A DNA stretch of 59,770 nucleotides from Ochromonas danica (Eukaryota; Sar; Chrysophyceae; Chromulinales; Chromulinaceae): assembly GCA_015146655.1 (NCBI GenBank), contig VKHL01000166.1, forward strand, positions 1 to 59,770. Reading direction: 5' to 3'. Below, piece after piece: positions 27,001 to 40,635 of the stretch; position 1 is the stretch's first letter; each line of letters opens with the position of its first letter. The translations under genes and the position numbers were made by a program. The notes under the pieces were generated by a model, which did not search any database, had not been told where the DNA came from, and saw only the letters and a program-made list of their open reading frames with translations.

Positions 27001-30000
27001 TGGATGTATGAAGAAGATGTATCAATGGAGACAAAGTCATATTCCTGAAAAAGAAAGAATAACATATTTTGATGTTATGGGAAAAGATATTGAAATTATT
27101 AAAACAGTTCTACTTTTAACAGGTGCTATGCATGGTACAAGAAATATTGTACAAGAATATTTACGTTCATTTCGTAAATATGATTGGTTATGGAAAGATG
27201 ATAAAGAACTTGCTTATAAGAACTTTGTGAAGATTAATCCTTCTATTCATGACTTTGAGAATGAATTAAACAAATTCTTAGGATTAGAAAAGGAGATTTC
27301 TTCAATTGCATCTATTCGTGTTATTGGTTCATTAAAGTTAAATACAAGTAATATTAAACATCAATTAACTGCTGAAACAAGAGTATGGAAAGTACTTTAT
27401 TCCAATAAAGTACATAAACTTGCTAAAGATGCTATGGCAAAGCTATATGAATATCTACGAGTTATGACGAATAAATTGAATATTGAAGTACAATCGTTAG
27501 ATACATTACGATATGTTATGATGGTATTAAAAGAAGTACGTGAGAAAGAAAGTTCCATTGAAATGGATGTCTCACCTATTTTAGATATGTATATTATGTT
27601 AGATCATTATCTACCAGGTGGTGTAGTGAATCCAGAAGAATTAGAACAAAAAGCGAATATGCTTGTTGCATGGAGGAAAGTAGTTGAACATGCTGACTCT
27701 GTTGCTCAAGGTCTTAGTGCATTACAAGGAACTTATAAGAAACAGTTAGTGTGGGATATACGAGAGTTTGGTCTTGATATTCGTGCTTTTCGTACTGATT
27801 TTGAAAATAATGGTCCTATGCAACCTGGTATTAAACCTGCTATTGCTTTAGAGAAATTAAAGAAATATAAAGATGAATTAGCTTCTCGTGAACGTCGAAT
27901 GGAAATGTATAAAGCAGGTGAAGAATTATTTGCACTTCGTCCAACACGTTTTGCAGAATTAGGAAAGACACGAAAAGATGTTAATCTAATTGATCAACTT
28001 TATAGTATCTATGCAGATGTTCATCAAAGTTTAAAACAATGGTCTGGTTTACTTTGGGGAAATGTTGCAGATCAAATTTCAAATATTACTGAAGTGGTTA
28101 ACGGCTATGAAGCTAGAAGTAAGAAGTTACCCAAGAAATTACGTGAATGGTTAGCTTATGATGAAGTTTGTACCAAGATTGCTGATTTACAGGCGTTACT
28201 TCCATTATTAGCAGGCCTAAGCAAACCATCCATTAAACCTAGACATTGGATAGAGATTAACTCATTATTAGCACCTTCTAAGACAATGTTACCTTATCAA
28301 GATGAAGAATTCTCCTTAGCACATATTTTCAATTCGACTATTGTCCAATTTAAAGAAGAAGTTGAAGAAATTTGTGATGGTGCTGATAAACAATTACAAA
28401 TTGAAAGACGTTTGATTGAATTAAAAGAAAGATGGGCATTAGCAAGTTTTGAATTTTCAATGTGGAAGAATAGAGATATTCCTGTTCTTAAAGCCTTTGG
28501 ATTTGTTATTGAAGAATTAGAAGAAGCACAATTAACTCTTCAATCTCTATTAAGTATTCGACATGTTGCACCATTTAAGGATGATGTTCATAAATTCTTA
28601 ACTTCACTCTCTGATACAGCTGATACATTAGAAATGTGGGTGAAAGTACAAATGTTATGGACAAGTCTAGAAAGTGTTTTCTTAGGTGGTGATATTGCTA
28701 AACAAATGCCATTAGAAGCAAAAAAGTTTTCTAAGATTAATAAAGATTGGGAAAAGCTAATGATCAGAGCATCAGAAGTAAAGCTAGTAGTAGCAACTTG
28801 TAGCAATGAGTTACTTCGTACTACTTTACCAGTTCTCTATAGTGAATTAGAGAAATGTCAAAAGTCATTAGAAGGTTATCTAGAACAAAAGAGATCGAAA
28901 TTCCCCAGGTATGAATCAAAAAGTTATTCATTGTTTTATCTATACCTTCTGCTTCTACTAACTACCTCCGTTTTTGAATGATGAAAATTCTCTAGATTCT
29001 ACTTTGTATCTAATCCTGTCTTATTATTAATCTTATCACAAGGATCTGATCCTCAACAAATGCAACCATATTATGAGAAAGTCTTTGATTCGATTGATCG
29101 TGTAGTTCATGGCAAACAAGATAAACTACAAATTGTTGAAATTCTTTCTATTATTGCCAATGCAAAAGAGACTGTAACATTGAATAAAGGTGTCAAAGCC
29201 ATGGGTAATATTGAAGATTGGCTTGGTGAGCTAGAGAAGGAGATGCAAAGATCAGTCAAGAAGTTGTGCGAAACTGTTGCTTATGAATGTATGAATACAC
29301 AATTACGACAGTTTGTCAACAAGAGTTGTGGTCAATGTGCATTACTTGGTTTACAAATTTTATGGACAAGTCAATGTCAGGATGCTTTAAGTAAAGCTCG
29401 TGGAAATAAACAAGTAATGGTTGAAACAAACAAAACTCAATTAATTACATTACAAGATCTTTCATCTTGGTGTTTAGAAGATTTAGGATCTAAGATGAAT
29501 CGTATTAAGATTGAAACACTTGTTACTATCCAAGTTCATCAAAGAGATGTATTTGCAGATCTTACAAGACGATTCCGAGAAAGAAAGTTAACTGATGCAA
29601 CAGATTTTGAATGGTTAAAGCAAACACGTTTCTCATGGCAGGCTAATTCTCATGATGAACATGGACCAGGAGCCTGTGTTATCTCTATTTGTGATGTGGA
29701 TTATAAGTATAATAATGAGTATCTAGGATGCAAGGAACGTTTAGTCATCACGCCACTTACTGATCGTTGTTTTATCACACTATCACAAGCAATGGGCATG
29801 TGTCTTGGTGGAGCACCAGCTGGTAAACAACCATGTTATCTCTCTAATAGAAAATATTGAATCCTCTTACTAATTACTTTCTCGTCTTTTTTGTATTAGG
29901 TCCTGCTGGTACGGGTAAGACGGAAACAGTGAAAGATCTTGGTCGAGCTGTGGGAGTGTTTGTAGTCGTGACAAATTGTACAGATCAACAACGCTTCACT

Positions 30001-33000
30001 GATATGGCTAGAATCTTTAAAGGATTGTGTCAAGCAGGTTTATGGGGTTGCTTTGATGAATTCAATCGCATCGAGTTACCTGTTCTCTCTGTCGTCGCTC
30101 AGCAAGTTCTAGCCATCACTAATGCCAAGCGTTCTCATATGCCAAATTTCACTTTTCCTGGTGATAGTCAAGAGATATACTTAAACAATCATGTTGGTTA
30201 TTTTATTACTATGAATCCAGGATATCAAGGTCGACAAGAATTACCTGAAAACTTGAAAGCATTATTTAGAGGTGTTGCTATGATGGTTCCTGATCGTGAA
30301 ATCATCATTAAGGTGAAATTATGTTCTGTTGGTTATCAAAGTTTTGCTGATCTAGCACGAAAATTTGCTGTACTTTATGCCCTTTGTGAGCAACAATTAT
30401 CGAAACAAAAACACTATGACTTTGGTCTTCGTAACATTCTCTCCGTTCTTCGTTCTGCTGGTGAGATTAAACGTACACGAATCCAAGATCCTGAAGAAGC
30501 GTTATTAATGAGTACCTTACGTGATATGAACTTATCTAAATTAGTCGCACAAGATGTTCCTCTCTTCTTATCTCTTATTTCAGATCTTTTCCCTGCTTTA
30601 GGAATGCCTAAAGGACAAGAACATAATGAATTACGTGCAGCTCTTGCAACTGTAATTGAAAGTGAAAAGTTGGTAATGCATGCAACATGGGTAACAAAAG
30701 TGATTCAATTATATGAAACAACGTTAGTTCGTCATGGTATTATGATGGTAGGACCTGCTGGATCTGGGAAATCACGTATTATCAATTGTCTTCAAGATTC
30801 ACTCTCACAAACCACAGCTATCTTACACAAGCGAATTCGTATGAATCCTAAGGCTATTCGTGCTGAGGAAATGTTTGGTGAGACTGATAAACTATCAGGT
30901 GAATGGTTAGATGGTATATTTGCAGCAATGTGGGCAAAGTTTAATGATCGTAATCGTAAAGATATTCAATGGATTGTCTGTGATGGACCTGTTGATGCTA
31001 TCTGGATTGAAAATCTAAATACTGTCTTAGATGATAATAAGATTCTTACTTTAGCTAATGGTGATCGTATCCCTATGACAGATAATGTTAAACTTATGTT
31101 TGAAGTTGAAGATCTTCGTAATGCATCCCCTGCTACAGTATCTCGTGCTGGTATAATCTTTGTCTCTGAAAGTGATTTAGATTGGGAACCTGTTCTAAAG
31201 TCATGGTTTATGAAGAAAAGTCCACAACATGCTAATTTATTTGCTAATTATTTTAAGAAATATGTTGGACAATGTGAAGGACCAAAAGCATTTGGACATT
31301 TGTTTAATTTTATTCAACGTCAATGTAAACCTGTCTTACAATGTAGTCGAGTTGGTATGATTGAAGGTTGTACACATTTATTAGATGGATTATTAGATAT
31401 TTCAGATCTTGCCACATCAAATAGTGAAGCATTAGCATTGGAATTAGAAAGACTTTTCCTTTATTCCTTGTCATGGGCTGTTGGAGGATTATTAGAGACA
31501 GATGATCGAATTAAATTTACTTCTTATATCTTTCAAAAAGCAGGAGTAGATGCAGGAAATGTATTACCAAAGTTAGAAGATCCTCAAGATTCTATTTTTG
31601 AATTTCGTATTAATACTGATTCTGTAGAATGGGAACGATGGATTGCTCCTCATTGGGAATATCCTATTTCTATTGAAGAACCTGATTTTAGTTCAATGTT
31701 GGTTCCCACGGTAGAGACAACACGTGCTTCTTTTATTCTTCAACGTTTACATCAACGTAAACGTGGTGCATTAATGACAGGCAGTAGTGGTACTGCAAAA
31801 ACTTCAACTGCTTTAATGTTCTTTGATGCTATTCAAAGTGAAAATATGAAGATTAAGAAATTATGCTTTTCTTCTGCTACCTCACCAGCTATGTTACAGA
31901 CTGCTATTGAATCAGAATTAGATAAACGTGGTGGTAAATCCTTTGGTCCACCTGGTGGAAAGCTTATGACAGTTTTTATGGATGATCTCTCTATGCCTGA
32001 ACGAAATAATTGGGGAGATCAACCAACATTAGAACTTGTTCGTCAATTAGTTGAAACTTCTGGATTTTGTTTCTTAGATAAAGATAAACGTGGTGATTTA
32101 AAGAATATTGAAGATTTACAATATATTGCAGCTATGGGACATCCAAGTGGTGGACGACAAGATATTCCAAATCGTTTAAAAAGACATTTCTTTATCTTTA
32201 ATATGATCTTACCATCTTCACAAGCAATTAATGAAATTTATGGACAAATGATGGCTGGTCGATTTCGTAATACTAGTTTAACTATTCAAGCTATTGTTGA
32301 AGCTTTACCACATTTATCAGTTGATTTATGGAATTGGATGAGAAAGAAGATGTTACCTTCACCAAGTAAATTTCATTATACTTTTACATTAAGAGAGTTA
32401 TCAAGAGTATTTCAAGGTTTATTACGTACTCCTCGAACAAGTGTACCAGATGGTAAAACATTAATCTTATTATGGAGACATGAAAGTGAACGTGTCTATG
32501 CTGATAAACTAACTACATTAGAAGATAAACAGTTATTTGGAGAACAATTGAATGGTTATACAAGTGAATTAGTTAATCAAGTGATGACGAAGGTAGTGGC
32601 TATGAGATCAACAGGATCATCTTCTAATCCTTCAGCACCTGTTAAATTTGGTTCAAAACAAGCAAAGAAATCAAATACATCCTCTCAATCAAATAAAATA
32701 CAACAAGAAATTGAAAAATTAACACCCGAACAATTTGGTGAAGAAGTGTATTTTGTTGATTTTATGAGAGATGAAGAATATGATGATGATGGTGCACTAA
32801 TAGCTGAAGCACCTAAACTATATGAATTAGGTGGAACTTTACAAATTGTACGAGATCGTGTTGAAATGTTTGCTAATCGTCATAATGAACAATATCCATC
32901 CAAACCATTAAATATTATTCTATTTGATGATGCTTTAAGACATTTAATTCGTATTTCAAGATGTTTAGGTATGCCCAAAGGATGTATTCTATTAGTTGGA

Positions 33001-36000
33001 GTAGGTGGTAGTGGTAAACAATCTTTAACACGTTTAGCATCCTATTGTGCAGGATTTACAACATTTCAAATTACCATAACAAAGACATATAATATGAATA
33101 GTCTATTAGATGATATTCGTACACTCTATAAAGCATGTGGACAAAAAGGTGAAAAGATAACTTTTCTCTTTACTGAAGCAGAAATTAAAGATGAATCCTT
33201 TATGGAAGTTATTAATGCAATCTTAACAACAGGAGAAATTCCTAATTTAATTCCTAAAGATGAATTAGTCATTATGGCATCAGAGTTACGTCCTTTAGCG
33301 ATTAAATCTATTCCAAACTTTATAGAATCATCTGATAATTTTGTACGATTCTTTATAGATCGTGTACGAAGTAATTTACATGTTGTCTTATGTATGTCAC
33401 CTGTCTCTTCCAAATTTGCAGAACGTGCTAGACGATTTCCTGGTATTATTGCAGGATGTACAATTGATTGGTTCTTAGCCTGGCCAAAAGAAGCATTAGT
33501 TGCAGTAAGTAATGGATATCTTTCTAAAACAACATTAGATTGTGTTAATGAAGTAAAGACAGAGTTAGTCACACATATGGGATTAGCACATCAAATTGTT
33601 GTTGATTCTTGTGAAGAATATTTTGCAAAAATGCGTAGACAAGTTTATCAAACACCTAAAAGTTTCTTACAATTTTTAACAGATTATCAAACAATGTATA
33701 AAATAAAATCAGATGAAATTATAACCAAAGCTAATCGTGTAGAAATTGGATTAGAAAAATTACAATCTGGTGCAAAAGATGTTGAAAAAATGAAAATTAT
33801 CTTAGCAGAAGAAGAAATTAAATTACGTGAATCAGAAGCTGCTACTAATCTAATGCTAAGTAAATTAGAAATGAGTTCTATGGAAGCAAAGAAAGAAGCT
33901 GATGCTGTAGCAAAGATTAAAGAAGTTTGTCAAGCTGATGCTGAACGTATTGCAGGTGAGAAAGCTGATGCTGAAGAAGATTTAGCTAAAGCACAACCTT
34001 TCTTAGAAGAAGCTGAACGTGCTGTACAATCTATTAAACCTAATGATTTAAATGAATTAAAGAAATTAGGTAAACCATCAGATATTATCAAATTAATCTT
34101 TGATTGTGTTAGTTTATTAAAAATGGCACCTTTAATTAAAGTTGAAGTATCTGAAGTTACATTAGGTGTTGGAAAAGATAAGAAAACATTTATGTTTATT
34201 AAAGATAGTTATAAGATTGTACAAGGTGGAATGTTAGCAGATACAAGATTCTTAGCTAATATTATACAATTCTCTAAAGTTGAGAAAGACTTTATTAATG
34301 ATGAAACAGTTGAATTAATGACACCTTATCTAACATTAGAAGGATTTAATCCATATACAGCAAGAAATGCATCACGTGCAGCAGAAGGATTATGTACATG
34401 GTGTAAAGCTATGATTGATTATAATGAAGCTTCAAAAATTGTTAAACCAAAATTAGAAGCTTTACGATTAGCTGAAGCAAGATTACAAGATGCTGAAAGA
34501 GATTTATTTAAAGCAGAAATGAGATTAAAAGCATGTCAAGATATTTTAAGTACATTACAACAAGATTTTGATAAACAATTAGCAACAAAACGTGGTATTG
34601 AAGAAAACGCTAAAAATACACGTAAACGTATGGAACAAGCTACATCCTTAATAACAGGATTAAGTAGTGAACGTTTACGATGGAATAGCGATCGTGAAGA
34701 ATTTGCAACGACAAAAATGCAATTAATTGGTGATGTTGCATTAGCATGTGCTTTTGTTGCTTATTGTGGACCTTTTAATCAAGATTTTCGTGAATATCTT
34801 ATTCATCATAAATTAACTACAGATTTAAGAAATCGTCAAATACCATTCTCACAACATTTAGATTTAACTGATTTTTTAGCAGATGTTGGTACAATTGGTG
34901 ATTGGAATCTTGCAGGTTTACCAACTGATTCATTATCTATACAAAATGGTATTCTTGTTACAAGAAGTAATCGTTTTCCTTTATTAATTGATCCACAAGG
35001 ACAAGCATTAAATTGGATTGTTAATTATGAAGAACAACGTATTCCACATTTTGGTACTACAACTTTCTCTAATCCACGTTTTCGTGAACATGTTGAATAT
35101 TGTATGGCAGAAGGGAAAGCATTAATTATTGCTGGAGTTGAACAAGAATTAGATCCAATGTTAATACCATTACTTGAGAAACAGATTATTACAAAAGGAA
35201 AATCAAAATATATTTCTATGGCAGGAAAAGTTTGTGATTATCAAGATAGTTTTATGCTTTATTTAGTAACAAGATTACCCAATCCACATTTTACACCAGA
35301 AGAACAATCAAGATGTACAATTGTTGATTTTACTGTAACACAAAAAGGATTAGAAGAACAATTATTAGGACGTGTTATACAAAAAGAACAACGTTCATTA
35401 GAAGAATCATTAAAAAATGTATTAGAAGAAGTTAATGGAAATACCAAAGCATTATTAAGATTAGATCAACTTCTATTAGAAAGATTATCAGAAAATACAG
35501 GTAATCTATTAGATGATGAAGAATTAATTGTTGTATTAGCAGATACAAAATCAAAATCAACTGATGTTAAAGAGAAGTTAATTTCTGCAGCAGAAATGAG
35601 AAAGAATATTAATGAAAAACGTGAACAATATCGTCCTGTAGCAACACGTGGATCTGTTTTATATTTCTCTATTGTTGATATGTCCAAAGTGAATTGTATG
35701 TATCAAACTTCATTAGATCAATTTCAAGTCTTATTTGATCGTTCTATGGATATTGCAGAAAAAGCAAATTTAGCAAGTAAACGTGTTCAAAATATTATTG
35801 ATAGTATGACTTATCTAACTTATCGATATATTAATCGTGGATTATATGAAAAAGATAAAACAAGTTTTAAATTAATTCTTTCATTTAAAATTTTAACTAC
35901 CGCAGGGAAATTAGATTATCGTCAAATTAATCTTTTCTTACGTGCTGGTAGTGCTTTAGATGTTAATCAAGCTAAAAATAAGATATTCCCATGGATGACT

Positions 36001-38320
36001 AATGAAGCATGGTTAAACTTATTACAATTATCTCAATCAGCACCTATCTTTAAAACAATTATTGAAGATATACAAAATAATGAATCAATTTTTTTACCAT
36101 GGTATAATGAAAATGAACCAGAAAAATTCCCTGTACCCATTATTGAAGGAAGATTTGCAACAGATGATGAAGTATTAACAAATTTCTATCGTTTATTAGT
36201 TGTACGATGTATGCGTGAAGATCGTACTTTATTAGCTGTAAATGATTTTATACGTAAAACAGAATTTGTTGATATTCATGGTAATCGTTTACCTGCTATG
36301 GGACCACGTTATGTTGAACCTGTTACTGATACAGTTGATTCAGTCTATCGAGAAATGGATGCTATGACACCTGTTATCTATTTACTTTCTGCTGGTGCTG
36401 ATCCAACGGACTCCATTGAAACATTAGCAAGAAGGAAACGTAAAGAGATTGAATGTGTTAGTATGGGAGAAGGACAAGATATTGTAGCAAGTCGTGCTAT
36501 TACATCTGCTACATCCATTGGTTCATGGGTTATGTTACAAAATTGCCATCTTGGGTTAGAATTTATTGATTCATTAGAAGAAATCTTACTTAAATTACGT
36601 TCATCAGAAAGTGGATGTTCAACAGATTTTCGTTTATTTATTACAACTGAACCACATGTTAACTTTTCGATTGGATTATTACAAATGGCTACAAAAGTAA
36701 CAAATGAACCACCAAAAGGATTAAAAGCTGGATTACAACGTTCTTATACAGTTATTGTTGATCAAGATCGATTAGAAAGAATTGAATCATCTACATGGAG
36801 AACATTATTATTTGCATTATGTTTTACACATAGTGTTGTACAAGAAAGACGAAAATTTGGTCCATTAGGATGGTCTGTACCATATGAATTTAATGATGGT
36901 GATTTAAATGCTACAATTATGTTTCTTGAAAAACATTTAGAATTTTCAACATTATCATTCTCTACTTTACAATATATGACAGCTGAAGTACAATATGGTG
37001 GACGTATTACAGATGATTTAGATCGACGTCTATTTGCTGCTTATGCTGAAGCATGGTTATCATCACAAACATTAGGAAATAATTTTACATTTAATCCTGA
37101 TCGTCCTATTAATAAAATACCTGATAACTTTATCTATAAGATACCATCTTATATTGAAATGGAAGATTTTATGGCATATATCTTACGCTTCCCTGAAATT
37201 GATTCACCAGAGATATTAGGTTTACATCCTAATGCTGATTTAACTTTCCGATTTAAAGAAGTTAGTCAATTATTAGATACCATTGTTGAAACTCAACCAA
37301 AACAATCGGGTGGATCAGGTGGTGGTAAGACAAGAGAAGAGATTGTCTATGCGAAATGTCAAGAACTTATGCAGACAATACCTATTGACTTTATTGAAGA
37401 TGAATATGAAGAACGTATTCAAGCATTAGGTAGTTTTTCAATTCCATTAAATATCTTCTTATATCAAGAAGTTCAGCGTATGCAAGGAGTCATAGGACGT
37501 GTCAAACAAACATTAAATGTTGTAATGCAAGCAATACGTGGTGAAGTAGTTGTTACAGCTGAAGTAATGGATGCTATTGATGCTATCTTTGATGCTCGTG
37601 TACCAAGATCATGGCTTTACAGGTAGGTAGTCTATTATTGACTTTTTTCATGCTTTTGTTATATGATTTACATGAAACATGATGATTAATTGATCATGTT
37701 CTATTATGTTTTAATGTTTATTTAGTGCTGCGGGAGATGAGTTATCTTGGTTAACTCCTGGTCTTGGTGTTTGGTATGGTGGATTATTACAACGTGATGG
37801 ACAATTCCGCATTTGGTTACAATCAGGTCGACCTGTTACCTTCTGGATGACTGGTTTCTTCAATCCACAAGGATTCCTGACAGCTGTTCAACAAGAAATT
37901 ACACGTGCACATAAGAATGAAAATTGGGCATTGGATTCTGTTGTTCTTCATGCTGAAGTAACAGAGATTGGTTCAATGGATCATATCAAATCTGCTCCAA
38001 AGGAAGGAGTCTATGTTCATGGCTTATTCATGGATGGTGCTGCTTGGAATAGTGGAGATGGTTCACTCACTGAATCAGCTCCAAAGAAGCTCTTTGCTCC
38101 TTTACCAGTCTTATTAGTCACAGCTGTAACAAAGACAGCAAAGAAAGCTTTATTATCTTCTGGTAATTATGGACCATTTGGACCTTATGACTGTCCAGTT
38201 TATAAATATCCGGCACGTACTGATCGTTATCGTATCTTTAGTGTACCTTTAGCAACACATCAACAAAAACCTTTACATTGGATTTTAAGAGGTGTTGCTT
38301 TGCTGTGTTCTACTAATTAA
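24063..38320 (+). CDS. DNAH5: Outer-arm dynein heavy chain, gamma type (5 exons, complete)
   Basis: The exons are 24063-24657, 24720-28908, 28996-29822, 29900-37622 and 37726-38320. All introns are GT-AG (62-103 nt), phases agree, and the product has 4,642 residues (human DNAH5 about 4,624). The tail and linker occupy residues 1-1860. AAA1 has GPAGTGKTET (about 1871) followed by WGCFDEFNRIELPVLSVVAQQ-type sequence of axonemal dyneins. AAA2 has GPAGSGKS (about 2155), AAA3 GSSGTAKT (about 2498) and AAA4 GVGGSGKQSLTRLASY (about 2905). The coiled-coil stalk and microtubule-binding domain are at about 3130-3450. The C-terminal cap ends HWILRGVALLC. The GTAK variant in AAA3, the AGFTTFQITITKTYN stretch after AAA4 and the VTFWMTGFFNPQGFLTA end point to the DNAH5/DNAH8 (Chlamydomonas ODA2, gamma) class. 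It powers ciliary beating. Codon use is extremely AT-rich. Confidence 0.95.
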
Positions 38321-38533
38321 TACTAGCGATAGTACTATTCTATACTAGTCATAGTTACATGAATTAAGACTAGTCAACCATTATTATGTAATTCCTTAAT
38401 TAGTGGAAATTATTTATTATGGGCATGGGATCATTCCATTGGATTCCATCAATTCCAGCAGGATAAGAACCTGCTAGACTAGTCTAAATGCAAGAAGTAT
38501 TACACAGTTTAGACTAGACTAAGTTAAAAAGAG
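38321..38533. other. Short intergenic between convergent genes
   Basis: It contains several CTAGTC/GACTAG palindromic motifs (38335-38385 and 38475-38522, including TAGACTAGTCTA), which may form small hairpins. It serves as the 3' flank of both convergent genes. Confidence 0.4.
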
Positions 38534-40375
38534 TTATAGGTCTTGACCATTAATGAGCTTCTCCTTTGACAAGACAGTCGACGCTAAAAAGGTACTGTAA
38601 TCATCCAGCTCTGATAGTAACTTCTCATTACCAGCGATACTTGCTTTGCCTGCAACAACTGTCTCAATAGAGAAGACACGAAGGATTTCACTAGTGGACA
38701 TGGTACCCAGTGCAGATGACCTACGACCAGAGAAAGCCACACTGTCGGGTGATCTCCCACATTGAGTATTAATATTGATACGACCCACTGCAGTACTTAA
38801 AGCATCAACTAATGGTGATAGATAATGAACATTGTTTCCAAATAGTGACACTTGTTGACCATAATCTGTATTCTGGAAATAAGTCAAAATCTCAGAAGTA
38901 TTCTCATAGGTTAGAATTGGAATAATTGGACCAAATTGTTCTTCATGATATAATCTCATAGCAGGAGTTACAGGATAGACAATAGCAGGTCGCATAAGAT
39001 TTCCATAAATCATACCTCCTTCTTCTGATCTCTTCTCATGTCCTAATTCACAACCTTCAACAAAAGCACAATTATTGATAATCTTTGCACCATGACGAAC
39101 AGCATCTTGTAGAAGGTCTTTCATATAGTTCACTCTCTGGCCTGGAAGAGAAGTCGTGGCAACAGTAACTTGTAGATCATTAGACCATGGGATACCGAAG
39201 GGAATGTCCCCCACAGCCTTTGATAACAGTGGTAATAGTTTGGTGATCAGAGAGGAATGAACAGCCAGTAGCTTCAGAGCAGTGCATCTTTGTCCATTAT
39301 ATGACAACGTTCCCAGTAGCAATTGTTGTATTAATGACTTTGTTCGATCGTCGTCTTCCATCGCATCAGGAGTTATGATGGCCATATTCTTACCTTCAAG
39401 CTGCAAGAAGACCTTCAAGCGATGAGGATGTGGATGAGCTTTAATCAATTGATCCGCTGCTTTGCTTCCACCAATAAAGGCTAAGACATCAATTGCTCCA
39501 CTAGCCATCAATGGAGGAAGAAGACGACGACCAGATCCTGAGAGGAACTGAATCACTCCTGGAGGCAAATGAGCAGCAAAGGCTTCCATCGTCAAGATAT
39601 GAGCTAACCCTCCCACTGTGGGTAACTTCATTATCACAATATTACCCATCAAGAGAGCAGGTATTAAGGTAGCATAAGTCTCATTAAGTGGATAATTGGA
39701 TGGTCCAAGACATAACATAATGCCAATAGCAGCACGTCGAATCTTCACAATAATACCTTCAATAGATTGCCAAGTTGACGAAGAAGAAGAAGATGATGAC
39801 AACTCTTGCTTTAATACCTTTATCGTCTCTTTAATAAAGAGTAAAGTACGATCAAATTCAGTGCATGCATCTGTAGTCGTCTTAGCAATCTCCCAAGACA
39901 GAATGTTGACAATTGCATCGCGATGACTGCGAATACTTTCGATTGCATTCTCTATAGCAAGGATCCTTTCTTCAAAGGATGTCAGTGGCCATTGACCTTG
40001 TCCACCTTGCCAAGCATTCCTTGCACTGTCTAAGACAGCAGTGAGATCATCTTCTTGCATGTCAGCCACTCTGCTGATGAGGAAAGGCTTTTGGGTGGAT
40101 AGGTCAATGAGAGGACTTGTCACATTCACCACTTTCCCTTCATAGTCCTTGACTTCACCATTAATCAAGGTCTTCACTCCCTGGATAAAGGGGACTTTAT
40201 CATAGACCTCGTGGTCATCCGATGATATTGAGATTCCAATCGGAACTTTGTGACGGAGGAAAGGAAAATGATCCTCAATATTCTCCTCTCCAATTACTAG
40301 TGAGCAGAAGAACAAGGAGAGGAGAAAGAAGAAGAAAATATATGGACTGTACATAAGAAGATGAAGAGGTTTCAT
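38534..40375 (-). CDS. Aldehyde dehydrogenase, GAPN-like (NADP glyceraldehyde-3-P type), with signal peptide
   Basis: This is an intronless gene of 613 residues. It starts with a strong signal peptide (IFFFFLLSLFFCSLVIG, residues about 12-29), so the protein enters the secretory route or, in this lineage, perhaps a plastid compartment. No clear ASAF-AP-like site follows. The ALDH fold shows GIMLCLGPSNYPLNETYATL (GAPN has I-G-P-F-N-Y-P-L-N-E), the substrate-loop LSGSGRRLLPPL, the catalytic Cys in YNGQRCTALK (about residue 361) and EEQFGPIIPIL. Where most ALDHs have E-L-G-G-K with the general base Glu, this one reads Q-L-E-G-K (about 323), with Glu shifted two places. Best guess is non-phosphorylating glyceraldehyde-3-phosphate dehydrogenase or a relative. 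Confidence 0.85.
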   Translation of the reverse strand: MKPLHLLMYSPYIFFFFLLSLFFCSLVIGEENIEDHFPFLRHKVPIGISISSDDHEVYDKVPFIQGVKTLINGEVKDYEGKVVNVTSPLIDLSTQKPFLISRVADMQEDDLTAVLDSARNAWQGGQGQWPLTSFEERILAIENAIESIRSHRDAIVNILSWEIAKTTTDACTEFDRTLLFIKETIKVLKQELSSSSSSSSTWQSIEGIIVKIRRAAIGIMLCLGPSNYPLNETYATLIPALLMGNIVIMKLPTVGGLAHILTMEAFAAHLPPGVIQFLSGSGRRLLPPLMASGAIDVLAFIGGSKAADQLIKAHPHPHRLKVFLQLEGKNMAIITPDAMEDDDRTKSLIQQLLLGTLSYNGQRCTALKLLAVHSSLITKLLPLLSKAVGDIPFGIPWSNDLQVTVATTSLPGQRVNYMKDLLQDAVRHGAKIINNCAFVEGCELGHEKRSEEGGMIYGNLMRPAIVYPVTPAMRLYHEEQFGPIIPILTYENTSEILTYFQNTDYGQQVSLFGNNVHYLSPLVDALSTAVGRININTQCGRSPDSVAFSGRRSSALGTMSTSEILRVFSIETVVAGKASIAGNEKLLSELDDYSTFLASTVLSKEKLINGQDL

Positions 40376-40510
40376 ATCAAATTAGAATTACAATTTCCTA
40401 ACAACATGAACATCAACCAAGCTCAGAAGCTCAAGCCATCTTCGTCAAGCGTTAACTTAAGCGAATGCGATGTCATCATGGTCCCTCCTGACATGGTAAA
40501 TCGAATTGAT

Positions 40511-40594
40511 TTGATCCCACCCCCTCCTAGCAAAATTGAACTGATAATACTCCTCCTAATTTGATCCTACCTCTCCTAGCAAAATTGAACTGAT
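40511..40594. repeat. Imperfect tandem repeat, two 35-bp units 50 bp apart
   Basis: Two units beginning TTGATCC and ending AGCAAAATTGAACTGAT lie at 40511-40545 and 40561-40594, differing by a few substitutions and one indel. A third partial unit, TTGATCTCATTCATCC, follows. They sit just upstream of the NTPase-nuclease gene. Confidence 0.7.
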
Positions 40595-40635
40595 TTGATC
40601 TCATTCATCCTAATAACAAGATTAAAAAACAAAAG

